Assembly (NCBI GenBank): GCA_003116975.1
Contig: BGKB01000010.1
Coordinates: 186,001 to 250,000 of the forward strand
Length of the DNA: 64,000 bases
Source: Aurantiochytrium sp. KH105
Taxonomy: Eukaryota; Sar; Bigyra; Thraustochytrida; Thraustochytriidae
Direction: 5' to 3'
Shown: positions 53,975-63,215 of the stretch, piece after piece
Numbering within the stretch: position 1 is the first letter of the stretch
Layout: each line of letters starts with the position of its first letter
Notes under the pieces: model-generated
Told to the model about the DNA's origin: nothing
What the model saw: only the letters and a program-made list of their open reading frames with translations
Database searches by the model: none
Program-made: the position numbers and the translations under genes

Positions 53975-56824
53975 TCAGGGCTCTTGCCGAAGCTTACGAT
54001 ACCACTTGGGAAGCGGGATGCCTTGGTCGTCCTCCCTATGCAAGACGAAAGTCGACGACTCCACACTACCTACGCTGAGGGTGCTACGTCCAAGGGCGTC
54101 GGGCATGTCGACCTCTTGAATCGTATCGTCGTCGTTGTTGTCATGAAATAGCATGCCTTGACCGCTGAGAGCGCTCGCTCCTGCATCCACGACAAACGCA
54201 TCGTCGTCGTCGTCTTCTTCTTCGTCATCGTCGTCGTCACCATCTCCACCATCCTTGTCATACTCTTGATCGTTTCCCTCTTGCCCCTCCTGCTTGCCAT
54301 CATCATCCACATCATCATCATCGTCGTCGTCATTGTCGTCGTTGACGTGCACCACGAGGCCTCGGAACGGGTCGGTCTCACGGCCACGCGCGTGTTTTGC
54401 CATGCCCGGCAACGGTGCGGACTGCAGGCTTCGGCGACTTGCAGCTTTTGGATCCCCGCGACCCTGTGTCGCTGTCAAACTTGCGAGCGTCGGCGAGAAA
54501 TGTCCTCGGGAAGAGGCGGCGCCCCGGCCGCCGCCTGTGCCTTGCAGACGCGGAATGGCGCGCTCGAGAATGCGCCGATCACTAAGAACACGCTGCAAAT
54601 CGGCATGGAGGCCATCGCGCGTCGCTTCAACCTTGGCAAGCTCTGCGCGAAGGGCCTGAAGAGAGGTCTGCAGCTCGCGCGCCTCACGATGCGCACGTTC
54701 GAGTGCATTGTCTCTGTCCTTGAGCTTCTCCAAAAGATATGCCTGCGGTTGCTTGGCGCTGGCGGCAACATCAGCCGCAGCATGCGCTTCGGCCTGAGTC
54801 GAACGCAGCGCCGCTTCGAGCTCTCGCGCGTGCCGCTTCGAAGCCTCCAATTCCCGCTCAGTCCGCACAAGCTTTTCTGCGAGCAGTACACTTTGCTGCA
54901 CACGTCGCTGCGCAGCAATGGGCAACTGGGCCGAGAACCGCGACGCCGCCGCTGACGCATTGGCAACCATGGTTTTCGTGTTTTCGCTCTGTGCATCGAA
55001 TGCGAGTTTTGCGTCGCCTGCTGCTGGCGCAGCCGTCTCTTCGCGAGGCTCTTCGACAGCTTCAGCGCGTAACTTGGCCTGCTCCACCACGGCGGCATCG
55101 AGCTCGAGTTCAAGGGCCTCGTAAGCGTGAACCTTTTCTTCGAGCGTGGCGATGCGCGCGGTGCGTTCCACTATTGTCTTGGCTGTCGATGACTCGAGCG
55201 CGGCAAAGTCGTCGCGAAGAATGTCAAATTTGCTCCTGAGCATCTCGTTTTCGATCTCGAGCTTGCGCAAGGCGGCCATCTTGGCGTCCACCGTCGCGCT
55301 CAACGTCTCAATCTCAAAAACGCGGCGGTTCAGCTCGCCGCGAGCACGCGCTAGCGCCGCCTCATTCGAGGCGTCCTTGGTAGCCAGCTCTACGCGTGCC
55401 TCGTCGAGGGCGGTTTGCGCATCGCTCAATTGGGCGCGCAAATGCCCGGCATCAACAATGGCCTCCTCGCGGGCCGCGCGCATGGCTCGCGCTTCCCGTT
55501 CGGCCGTTTCGAGCTGGACTTCCTTGAGCTGTGCAATTTGTTTATTGTGTTCATTGCGCATCGCATCGACCTCGCGCGAAAGTCGCTCCTCGTATTCGGA
55601 ACGCGCTTGCTGCAAGCCCTCGTGCAGGTGTTCTCGAGCTTCATCGAGACGAACTTGGAGCGACTGCACGCGGTCCTGCTCACGCCCAAGCTCGCTGGTG
55701 AGACGGGCGGCCTCGAGTTTGCGCGCGTCAGCCTCTCGGGCCAGATAGTTCTTGTCTTGTTTCACAAGCTCGAGGTCACGAAGAGCGTGTTCGAGCTCGC
55801 TCGCCTTGAGCGCGAGCGTCTGCTGTGTTGCCTCGCCGTGCGCGACGGCCCCGTTCCCAACTTGACGTGCCTGTGCGAGTTCACGCTCCAAGTCAGAAAT
55901 GCGCGCACGCAGGGCCCCGGTTCGCTCGCTGTCTTCGCGCACCTTGTCGAGTTGGCGGAGGGCTTCGAGATGCTTGTCCTTGAACTGCGTGGCTTCATCC
56001 TGCGCTCGGGCAAGATCACTCTCGAGTTCGCGCGCACGCGCCTGCAGACGGGCCCGCTCGCTCTCGAGTCTGGCCTCGGCACTTTCGGTCCGCGCTTCGA
56101 GCGCTGTCTTGGCGGCAATCGCACGTTCCTGCTGTGTGGTCGCCTCGGCAAGCTGCGCGCGCAGAGAGGCTGTGAGCTCGAAAACCTTGACGAGCACAAG
56201 TTCGCGGATGGTGAGCTCTTCCTCGGAAAGCTTTTGCAGCTGCTCGTACTGGGACGCAGAACATTGGATCCCGCCGGCAAAGTCTGCGCGACTGGCGTCG
56301 AGTCTGCGCCGTAGCTCGGGAAGCCCGCGCTCCGCCGCCTGCACACGTTCTTTGAGCGTACGGACTTGGGCTTCGTACCGTCGTGTAGTTTCGCGAAGGC
56401 GCTGCGCGGCACTCTGCTCCATGCGTTTGAAGTTGACCTCGAGCAGGCGCTTCTCGTAGCGCACGGCCTCGAGCTCCTCGAGCAAAAGGTCCTGGGCTCT
56501 GTCGCCTGCCGCGAGGCCGCTTACGTTCCCGGCTCTACGAAGCGGCGTGGCCGCGAGCTCATCGTCTTCGAACAGGCTCGACCGCAGCGAGACCGATATC
56601 GACGCCGGCGACGACGTCGACGCCAGCGGCGACTCGAGCAGCGCGCTGCGCGAGGTCGTCGACACGTTTAGGACCGCTTCGAGCATCTCCTCGGAGAGCC
56701 CGATCCGTTCGCGCAAAAGCGACTGGACCGCCGCCGTGGTCTCGTCCGCATGCCCTCTTTCTGCCCCGGCCCTCGCGCCCCCTTCGCCGCCGCCCGCCGC
56801 GGCAGCCGCCGTCGCCGCCGCCAT
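53975..56824 (-). CDS. PIBF1: CEP90/PIBF1-like centriolar coiled-coil protein
   Basis: 949 residues from the ATG at 56824 (MAAATAAAAAGGGEGGARAG). The frame is open upstream to 57307 but there overlaps the divergent CENP-W gene. Nearly all of it is coiled coil. PIBF1-specific features, in order, are: SASQYEQLQKLSEEELTIRE then LVLVKVFEL near residue 195; the LVKQDKNYLAREAD block; EEAIVDAGHLRAQLSDA; YEALELELDAAVVEQAKL; and AQRRVQQSVLLAEKLVR and QAYLLEKLKDRDNALERAH (about 690-750). The animal protein has the same elements (LSIPEFVSVRFYEL, YEKLEKELDEIIMQ, AKRRLKQSVHLA). The C-terminus carries an Asp/Glu-rich run (about 835-900, microsatellite-encoded). PIBF1/CEP90 sits at centriolar satellites and distal appendages and is needed for ciliogenesis. 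Coiled-coil similarity can mislead, but the non-repetitive blocks support the call. Confidence 0.8.
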   Translation of the reverse strand: MAAATAAAAAGGGEGGARAGAERGHADETTAAVQSLLRERIGLSEEMLEAVLNVSTTSRSALLESPLASTSSPASISVSLRSSLFEDDELAATPLRRAGNVSGLAAGDRAQDLLLEELEAVRYEKRLLEVNFKRMEQSAAQRLRETTRRYEAQVRTLKERVQAAERGLPELRRRLDASRADFAGGIQCSASQYEQLQKLSEEELTIRELVLVKVFELTASLRAQLAEATTQQERAIAAKTALEARTESAEARLESERARLQARARELESDLARAQDEATQFKDKHLEALRQLDKVREDSERTGALRARISDLERELAQARQVGNGAVAHGEATQQTLALKASELEHALRDLELVKQDKNYLAREADARKLEAARLTSELGREQDRVQSLQVRLDEAREHLHEGLQQARSEYEERLSREVDAMRNEHNKQIAQLKEVQLETAEREARAMRAAREEAIVDAGHLRAQLSDAQTALDEARVELATKDASNEAALARARGELNRRVFEIETLSATVDAKMAALRKLEIENEMLRSKFDILRDDFAALESSTAKTIVERTARIATLEEKVHAYEALELELDAAVVEQAKLRAEAVEEPREETAAPAAGDAKLAFDAQSENTKTMVANASAAASRFSAQLPIAAQRRVQQSVLLAEKLVRTERELEASKRHARELEAALRSTQAEAHAAADVAASAKQPQAYLLEKLKDRDNALERAHREARELQTSLQALRAELAKVEATRDGLHADLQRVLSDRRILERAIPRLQGTGGGRGAASSRGHFSPTLASLTATQGRGDPKAASRRSLQSAPLPGMAKHARGRETDPFRGLVVHVNDDNDDDDDDDVDDDGKQEGQEGNDQEYDKDGGDGDDDDDEEEDDDDDAFVVDAGASALSGQGMLFHDNNDDDTIQEVDMPDALGRSTLSVGSVESSTFVLHREDDQGIPLPKWYRKLRQEP

Positions 56825-57140
56825 CGCGCGCGGGCGCTCGCGGTTTGGCGCTTTCTTGGCGGCCTTGGAGTTGCAACGAGGGAAAAAATCGCGGGCAAAG
56901 CGAGGCAAAGAAAGAAAGGCAAGCAAGCAGGGCAAGCCAAACAAACAAGCAACAACCAGCGCAACCGTCGCGCGCGCGCGCGCGCGAGCGAGCGAGCACA
57001 GGACGCGAGGCCGCGGGGAAGCGCGCGAGGAGCCCGCGGGAAAGTCGCGCGCACTGCGCCCGAGGCGCAGGCGCCGCGGACGCTTACGTTGCTGGAGCCG
57101 CAGGCGAAGAGCGGGTGAGGGGAGTGAGTCTGCAAGGGCG
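56825..57140. promoter_or_regulatory. Bidirectional promoter, PIBF1-like / CENP-W-like
   Basis: 316 bp between start codons, CG-dinucleotide-rich (run of CGCG at about 56968-56990). Confidence 0.5.
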
Positions 57141-57565
57141 ATGGCCAAACCGCCTCGAGCAGCCGTGCGCAAGATCTTGCGGCACCACGAACCCACCGTG
57201 CGCGTGGGGGAGAGCGTGGATCTCATGGTGAGTAAAGTGAAGAGAGAAAGCCCCCAGGGTAAAAGAAAGGAACGGGTAACGCAAATGTGAGACAGCAGCA
57301 AGCTCACGACGGCTGGTTCATTTTCGCAGGTTTACGTCAACTATCTCATGTTTCTACGCAGACTCGCAGAGGAAGCCGCCGTGGAGGCCTCAAAGGAAGG
57401 CGGAAAGCGCGTAGAGGATCAAGATGTAGAAAGTGCTGCACAGGTACGTGATGATCAACCCCCATTGCTTGTTTTCGTTTTAATGCGGCTATTCAAGACA
57501 TATGACACTGACGATGACTGCTTGGTTGATGTACGCAGAGAGTTCTTGACGAGTTCAGAGGATAG
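57141..57565 (+). CDS. CENPW: CENP-W homologue (histone-fold kinetochore protein), three exons
   Basis: Too small and too split to be an obvious frame. Exons 57141-57227, 57330-57443 and 57539-57565 are joined over GT-AG introns of 102 bp (GTGAGT...TTCGCAG) and 95 bp (GTACGT...TACGCAG), both in phase 0. They encode 75 residues. The protein reads MAKPPRAAVRKILRHHEPTV, then VGESVDLMVYVNYLMFLRRL, AEEAAVEASKEGG, VEDQDVESAAQ and RVLDEFRG. This parallels human CENP-W (RVFKRKKPQLRLEKSGDLLV, then LNCLLFVHRLAEES, then VINKEHVLAAAKVILKK) along its whole length, including the total size (88 in human). With CENP-T it forms a histone-fold dimer in the inner kinetochore. Exon order, frame and splice sites all agree, so the call is good even though divergent histone folds (e.g. 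NF-Y/Dr1-type) are alternatives. Confidence 0.8.
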
Positions 57566-58920
57566 AGATTTTGCCATATTCGCCAAGAGCTGCAGCTTTG
57601 TTTTTGCGCCTCTTGCGCCAAGTTCCTTCCACTCTTTCTTTGTATTTTGTTATTGTTCAGATCAGCCCCCGGCGACTGTATTGATATGTATACTCTATGT
57701 TTCGTGTTCGTCCCCCTCATCAGGCTACACACCCTTTCTGACCTTGTTCCTCGCTTTTGATAGTATACGAACGGAAGATCTCTTTTCACATGCCTTTTTT
57801 GCTTTCGGCCTATTCTCCAAACAATAAAGTAAAAAAGCGTTCATCGCCTCGTCCGCCAAGCCTCATGCGTGCGTATGCAACAGTCACACCCGCACTGCCG
57901 CTGCCGCTGCCGCTGCTGCTGCCGCACCGGCTGCAGTCTGCGTCTCAAGTTCGTGTCTCGAGGTGTCGAAGAAGCCGCGCCGACACCGTAATTTTTGGAA
58001 TAAGCGGCAGGGTTTGCCGGCGGAACGCATCGCCATGGCGAGGGCTATTGCCGACGCCGCGGCGCATGAGGCGTCGGTCGCTGTCAGTGCGATGATGATG
58101 ACCGATTCGTCAAGTTGCTCGGTCTTCCTACCTGCATGTACGACCTCACCGGGCCTCGTGGACCATACGGCCAACTCTTGGTGGGCCCCCAAACTAGCGC
58201 AGCAGGCACTTGAATGGAAAAGACCACCACGATCCATCCCAGTTCCCTGACGTCCTGATCGTGATGCGGCCTGCTGCTGCTCTAATCTAATCTCATCTCC
58301 TCTCATCTCATCTAAATTCTAATCTAATCTAGTCCGATCAAATTTGATCCGCGCCTGGGAATTGCGTTGAGGAAATGACGAGCGCAGAGTCGCGCTGCCA
58401 AACTGCGCAAAAATCGACCGCCAAGTGGACTTTCGCGACTTTCACTTGTCACCGGCCGGGCTTGACTGACTGTGAGCACTTCGTTTCCTCATTTGGCCGC
58501 CGACGCGGGGGGGGAGGGCGAAAGAAAGTCGAGCGCAGGCGCTCCGCAGCGGCTCGAGCAAACGGGGGTTGGCTCGAGCGGACCGGGCTGCGACGCGGGC
58601 GGCGCGGCTGCCTGCCTGCCTGCGCGCGAGCCAGCCTGCGAGCCTGCGCGCGCGCGAGCTCGGCCTGCGGAAGCGCGGGGACCCGCGTCGAGGGAGGGAA
58701 GGCGGCGGGGCCGAGGCCGCGGCCTGCAGGACTGCGTTGACCAGGCGCGAACGCGAGGCCCCGCGACGCCACGCCACGCGACGCCACGCGACGCCACGCG
58801 GGGCGGGGCGTGGCGAGGCGAGGAGACGAGCAGCTCCTCGCCCGATAGAATCTCTTTGGGTTCGCGCGTCGTTTATCCGTACGTTCCTTCGTTCATTCTT
58901 GCCGCTGCTGCAGCACGAGG
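57566..58920. other. Intergenic region, CENP-W 3' end to Ser-rich gene
   Basis: Mostly unexplained. An open stretch at about 57880-58250 (plus) contains a relatively well-mixed segment, SKKPRRHRNFWNKRQGLPAE and MARAIADAAAHEA, preceded by Ala from a GCCGCT repeat. It could be an exon remnant but has no start, stop context or family I recognise. (ATCTA)n and (ATCTC)n units occupy 58275-58335. GC-rich sequence with CGACGCCACG repeats (58758-58800) precedes the next gene. Confidence 0.4.
58275..58335. repeat. (TAATC/CATCT) pentamer repeat
   Basis: TCTAA and TCTCA pentamers alternate for about 60 bp. Confidence 0.8.
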
Positions 58921-60615
58921 ATGGACGGGGGCCTCAGTGACCTCGACGCCAATCTTGACGGCGACTTCTTGGAATGGGTCCAGGAGCATGGCGAACTCTT
59001 CCGCGATGAGGACACCAAGTCTGAGGAAGATAGGATGCAAAGTGCCGCTGCTTTCCCTTCTCTTGCTGCAGGGCTCGAGCAGTGGGCTCAAGACGTCGAA
59101 GATTTTAGCGGCCTGAAAGACACATTTACACAACAACATCGCAGCGTTGGTACAATGCCAACGGGCCATCATCCCCGATCACTGAAACGAGCCTCAAGCT
59201 CTACTTCGGACCGAGCTTCAAATGCATCTGGAACCGAGCAGAAACGTCCGGCAAGGGCTTCTAAACATCGAGCGACAGCAAAAGGGAAATACAAGAGAAA
59301 CTTACAGCGCGAGGATGACGTGGACGATAGCTTTGATGGAGAGACGCAGCGGCAACGACGGAAAAGAGGGCCTGAAAAGACGAGTAAATTCCAGCAGATC
59401 CCGAATTCTCTCGCCCCAACGAGCCGACGAAGCTCGAGCTCAAACTCAAACTCCCAAAGCGTGTCTTCTACATCGAATTTTGCAGCTTACTCAACGTCAG
59501 ACTCGTCTCAGCACGCGGAGCGAGACAAGGCTGGAAAAAGAGTATCCGTAAATTCATCCAGCGGACAAACGACCGGCTTTTCAAACGCCTGCGTCCCACC
59601 ATCGTATTCCAAGACGTCTCGAGCTTCAGAAGCGAACGCCACGGCATACGAGGACCAACTTTCTGCAGAAGGCCCATATACTTTTTCAAAGTCCGGATTC
59701 ACTTCCGGAACGACCGCGGAGTCAGCCAGTGGGGCATCTGCATTCGACAATGGCTATCACTCCACTTTGAAGAGTCGGCCACGGCAGCAGTGGTCTGAAG
59801 ATCAGGGGGGGGCACATGGATCATACTCTTCGCAGTCGCGATCACAATCGTCAAAGCAAACGCAGCATCGTGGCTACCCCGCTCGAGCCTCCGAGCGCGC
59901 CACTCTTCTCGAACGAATCAAGATGTTGCAGGCGGAAAAAGAGGTTTTATTAGCAAAGTTTGAGGCCACCCCGACGCGCTGCACCTCATCTCAAGACGCG
60001 CTCGATGCCCTCCGCGAATTGGGCGCCCAGAGGACGCAAAGATCCGACATTGACGCGTACATGTCGCGCTTCATGCAGCTGGGATCATCATGGGATGGAA
60101 CCCTTTCACAAATGAGTGCACTTGAGAAGAATCTGGAGCCGAGCGCCATTCTCAAGATGTTTCTATGGGCTCTTTTGCAGAACGAGTCTTTCTTTGCCCC
60201 ATCTCCATCGAGATCGCGCTCTGCGTCCCGTAGAGGCGCGGCGCGCACGGATCGCGATAGCGAAGGCACCGAGCAAGCGGCGCCCGAGGAAGGGATGCCT
60301 TGGCAAATGCTTTGCAACGCTCTTGAAATGGATCTCAGCCGCAAAGGAGCCAAGTTCCACGAAATGCGCCGAAAGGCGAAATCGCTGGCTTCTCAATTGT
60401 GGCTCGCCAAATCGAGACTTCGTATGTTACACGAGACGATCGTGACGAGTCGCGATGGGGTCGATCGCAAGTGTTCGTCGTTGCTTGAATCTCTCCCTGA
60501 AAAGGACTGCATCATGTTGCTCGAGCGCGTCGAGGCTGGAACAGGTCGACCACTTGATTCGCAAGCGCCGAGCAATTTTTTCTCGTCGATTTCACCCTGG
60601 AACAGTGAGTCATAA
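58921..60615 (+). CDS. Ser-rich protein of unknown function with coiled-coil C-terminal half
   Basis: 564 residues from ATG (MDGGLSDLDANLDGDFLEWV). The N-terminus is acidic and could be an activation-type segment. Residues about 80-330 are Ser/Gln/Arg-rich and disordered with basic clusters (RQRRKRGPEK), consistent with nuclear localisation. From about 330 it turns helical: ERATLLERIKMLQAEKEVLL starts a leucine-zipper-like coil, followed by a helical domain (about 365-445: YMSRFMQLGSSWDGTLSQMS then LEPSAILKMFLWALLQ) and a final helix-rich end. A short basic stretch just before the coil (AKRAS-type) does not form a full bZIP. I do not recognise the family. A nuclear or transcription-related role is a guess from the layout. 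Confidence 0.75.
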   Translation: MDGGLSDLDANLDGDFLEWVQEHGELFRDEDTKSEEDRMQSAAAFPSLAAGLEQWAQDVEDFSGLKDTFTQQHRSVGTMPTGHHPRSLKRASSSTSDRASNASGTEQKRPARASKHRATAKGKYKRNLQREDDVDDSFDGETQRQRRKRGPEKTSKFQQIPNSLAPTSRRSSSSNSNSQSVSSTSNFAAYSTSDSSQHAERDKAGKRVSVNSSSGQTTGFSNACVPPSYSKTSRASEANATAYEDQLSAEGPYTFSKSGFTSGTTAESASGASAFDNGYHSTLKSRPRQQWSEDQGGAHGSYSSQSRSQSSKQTQHRGYPARASERATLLERIKMLQAEKEVLLAKFEATPTRCTSSQDALDALRELGAQRTQRSDIDAYMSRFMQLGSSWDGTLSQMSALEKNLEPSAILKMFLWALLQNESFFAPSPSRSRSASRRGAARTDRDSEGTEQAAPEEGMPWQMLCNALEMDLSRKGAKFHEMRRKAKSLASQLWLAKSRLRMLHETIVTSRDGVDRKCSSLLESLPEKDCIMLLERVEAGTGRPLDSQAPSNFFSSISPWNSES

Positions 60616-60671
60616 TTTGTCCCTGACAAAATCGACAAATACAACGTTGAAGAGCAGCAACAGCAGCAGTA

Positions 60672-60708
60672 GGAGGAGGAAGAAGAAGAAGAAGAAGAAG
60701 AAGAAAAA
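60672..60708. repeat. (GGA/GAA)n trinucleotide array
   Basis: About a dozen purine triplets in a row. Confidence 0.9.
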
Positions 60709-61442
60709 GCGTTCGAGCGGAGAAGCAGCTGTTCACCCGATGCGCGAGCACGCGCGCACATCAATCGAGCTTTGTTGTAGTTGTTTACGTCGGTCCTCAC
60801 GCACTTATGCGTACATCCCCGTCGCCCTTGTCCGGAGTGTTAATAACTAAACCGCCATTGTCTTGGCGTAGCTGGAAGAGATGCACAAGAGCAATCTCAG
60901 CCATCAAAGACCCGCTCAGCATCTAGGGGCTGAAGCACACACTCCTTTCCATTTTGAAATATTATTTGCACATGCCTTTTGAATACATGTTTTCTTATGT
61001 ACAGGGGCCATCTGCGCATTATTCAAGCTATGGTAGCAGACGCCGTATGCTTAGAACGAGAGCGAGGCAGGACCTTATTGTAGATGAGTTTGTTCGTCAT
61101 GACCGAGCAGGAAAGAAGACAAAGACATTCTCTAATGCTTTAGTAAGTAATGGAACCCCAGAAGAGCGCGTGCTCACGAGCAGCCTGCCTCTGCATGTCG
61201 ACGGCGATGACATGACTGCGATGGACCGCAGCAGCAACCTTACGTATCTTAATCCTCTTTCGAGTCGCTGCTACAATAATCGACTTGTGACCTTGACACG
61301 TACACATGCACTGCTGCATTACCTCGCTGGGCTGACCAGGGCTGGGCAGGGCTGGGCCAGGCTATCCTGTCTTGCTTTGTCCTGTCCTGTCCTGTTCCGT
61401 CGTGTTGTGTTGCCCTAGCTGGGCGGGGTCTTTCTTTTCATT

Positions 61443-61472
61443 TCTTTTTTTTTTGGGGGGGGGGGGGGGGGG
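61443..61472. repeat. Poly-T/poly-G homopolymer tract
   Basis: About 12 T followed directly by about 18 G. The exact length is likely uncertain in sequencing. Confidence 0.85.
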
Positions 61473-61527
61473 TAGCAATATAAAGAATCACACGCACATA
61501 CACACAAGACCACGACCGTGATAATGT

Positions 61528-62610
61528 TCAAAGGAACTCATACCAATCAAAGTGCGCGCGTCCCGTTGCTTGGTCGCGTTCTTCAATCACGCCAAAAAGC
61601 TTGGGAGACGATTTACGGACTTGACGGTTGGGTGAATGAAGAGCCATGATAAGAAGCGAATGGGAGGACGGCGCAAATGCCGAACTAGAGCTCCCAGTGC
61701 TGCGCTGCAGCCCGACCCTTGCGAGCATGGCGTGGCCTCCATCACGCTGAAAGAGAGGCGAGGCATCGTGCACCCAGGGTCCTTTGAGCTTTCCGCTCGA
61801 AGAGCGAGCGATGCCGACGCAGTAGTTGTCGTTGCGGCCCCTAGAGGACCAGAGCATGATCAGTTCCCCGGTCGACGCGCATCGGTGCATGAAAGGCCCA
61901 TCTGTGATGTAGTTGCCTTGGCGCGAGGTCGAAGAAGAGTTAAAACTTTTGCACCATGATGCCTGCGACGCTGAAAAGAGCGTAAATGGGGCCGCGGCAG
62001 CTTGCGCAAGCGCAGGGGAAAGGCGCATCGCGCACATTTCGCCGTCGCCCACCTGGGTCCACTCTCTACAAAAGACCATGTATGGAACGCCGTCTTCCAT
62101 ATGAAGCGTGCCATCGAGGCATGACCAGGAAGGCGGTGTCGTCGGCCCGCTGGTGATGGGCACAAAGGGCCCTTCGGGTCGTGCGCCTGGCGACTCGAGG
62201 ACAACAACGCCGCGCTCGTTGGGCTTGCCCGATTTTTTCATGGTTGCAAACATAATGAGACGTCCGCGGTAGACGTACACCTCGGGAGCCCAGAACTGCG
62301 TGTCTGCCCAAAAGCCCTCGGGCCTTCGAAAGGCTGGAAACGGGCCCTCCCAAGTCTCCAGGTCCTCGCTGCAATAGCAGTTGAAGCCGATACCCGGAAA
62401 CTCCGAGTACGGATTGCCCACGTTATCCGGCGGTTTATCCGTGGTCCCGTACAGCCAGAACAGCTTGCCGTTCTTGTGAGCGGCGTCGAGCCCGGCTGGA
62501 AGTGCATCCTTGCTCGCCAGCGGGCCTGACCCAGGCGCGCCAGCGTCCTCAACGTCGCGAAGCGAGACCAGATAGGGGTCTCGCATCCAGAGGTCGTGCA
62601 GGCGATGCAT
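61528..62610 (-). CDS. Glycoside hydrolase family 43-like beta-propeller protein
   Basis: 360 residues from the ATG at 62610 (MHRLHDLWMRDPYLVSLRDV); the frame is open to 62781, but the extra part is Arg/Ala-rich. The five-bladed propeller pattern is present. The catalytic base Asp is in MRDPYL, the modulating Asp in SCLDGTLHMEDG, and the position of the usual GH43 acid Glu is in NYITDGPFMHRC, where the residue before GPF is Asp. Other conserved turns are FWAPEVYVYRGRLIMFAT, GPWVHDASPLFQRDGGHAML and MALHSPNRQ. It would act on arabinan- or xylan-like sugars, or bind them. No signal peptide is seen from this start. A separate frame just upstream (62631-62909) might supply another first exon. Confidence 0.8.
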   Translation of the reverse strand: MHRLHDLWMRDPYLVSLRDVEDAGAPGSGPLASKDALPAGLDAAHKNGKLFWLYGTTDKPPDNVGNPYSEFPGIGFNCYCSEDLETWEGPFPAFRRPEGFWADTQFWAPEVYVYRGRLIMFATMKKSGKPNERGVVVLESPGARPEGPFVPITSGPTTPPSWSCLDGTLHMEDGVPYMVFCREWTQVGDGEMCAMRLSPALAQAAAAPFTLFSASQASWCKSFNSSSTSRQGNYITDGPFMHRCASTGELIMLWSSRGRNDNYCVGIARSSSGKLKGPWVHDASPLFQRDGGHAMLARVGLQRSTGSSSSAFAPSSHSLLIMALHSPNRQVRKSSPKLFGVIEERDQATGRAHFDWYEFL

Positions 62611-63215
62611 CTTTTCTCCCTTTTCCAAAGCTAGGCGGCGCCCTGAGCTCGCAGCTGCGAGCAGAGCTCGCGTGTCGTGCGTGTGCGCCGCAGCCCCGGG
62701 ACCTCCGGGCCGCGCAAACCTGAAGCCTGCGCGTCGCACCGGCACGGTCCTTTGCTGATCTGTGTAAGAATTTTTTCCCAAACCTTATACATCATGTCGC
62801 GATGATCATGGTCATCCTGATCGAGTGTGAAGTGGGGATTCAGGCCTTTTGCAGCCCGAGCAGCCAGGCCAAAGGCCGAGAGCAATCTTTTCCCTTTCGC
62901 TGTACCCATTCATCGTCGAGCATGACATGGCAATCAATGGCACGGCATAGCATTGCGTTGGCTTTTAGATAATGAAAGTAAAAAGACACGGAGAAGGTTG
63001 TTTCAAGTAGGCCCTATAGCAAGTAATGAAATAGGAGGACAAAAACAAAGGAGTTGCGAGCGCGGCGGGAGACTCAAAAGACATGAAGGAAGCGACGTAA
63101 AGTAAGCAAAACAAGCGAATCAGGCAAATCGAGCAAACATGCGGGTTTCCGTATTCCGTTTCGTTCCTATGATATACCACTACAACACAACACCAGTAAA
63201 CCGCTGAGGCTACGC
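62611..63215. other. Region upstream of GH43-like gene and 3' end of the last gene
   Basis: It contains a 92-residue minus-strand frame (62631-62909; MGTAKGKRLLSAFGLAARAA) that could be an alternative 5' exon or chance. The rest looks non-coding and holds the promoter and the 3' UTR of the neighbouring gene. Confidence 0.35.

Larger units (their letters stand above)
60616..61527. other. 3' intergenic region, Ser-rich gene / GH43-like gene
   Basis: Convergent 3' ends. It contains a (GAA)n run (60672-60708) and a poly-T then poly-G tract of about 18 G (61443-61472). No gene is supported. Confidence 0.5.

Noticed and set aside
54158-56314. Long plus-strand frames opposite the coiled-coil gene
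   Set aside because: Antisense shadows of PIBF1-like coding sequence.
56825-57307. N-terminal extension of the PIBF1-like frame
   Set aside because: Runs into the CENP-W exon and intron on the opposite strand and does not resemble PIBF1.
57884-58250. Possible small gene (SKKPRRHRNFWNKRQGLPAE segment)
   Set aside because: Mixed composition is suggestive, but there is no initiator, splice context or known family; noted only within the intergenic entry.
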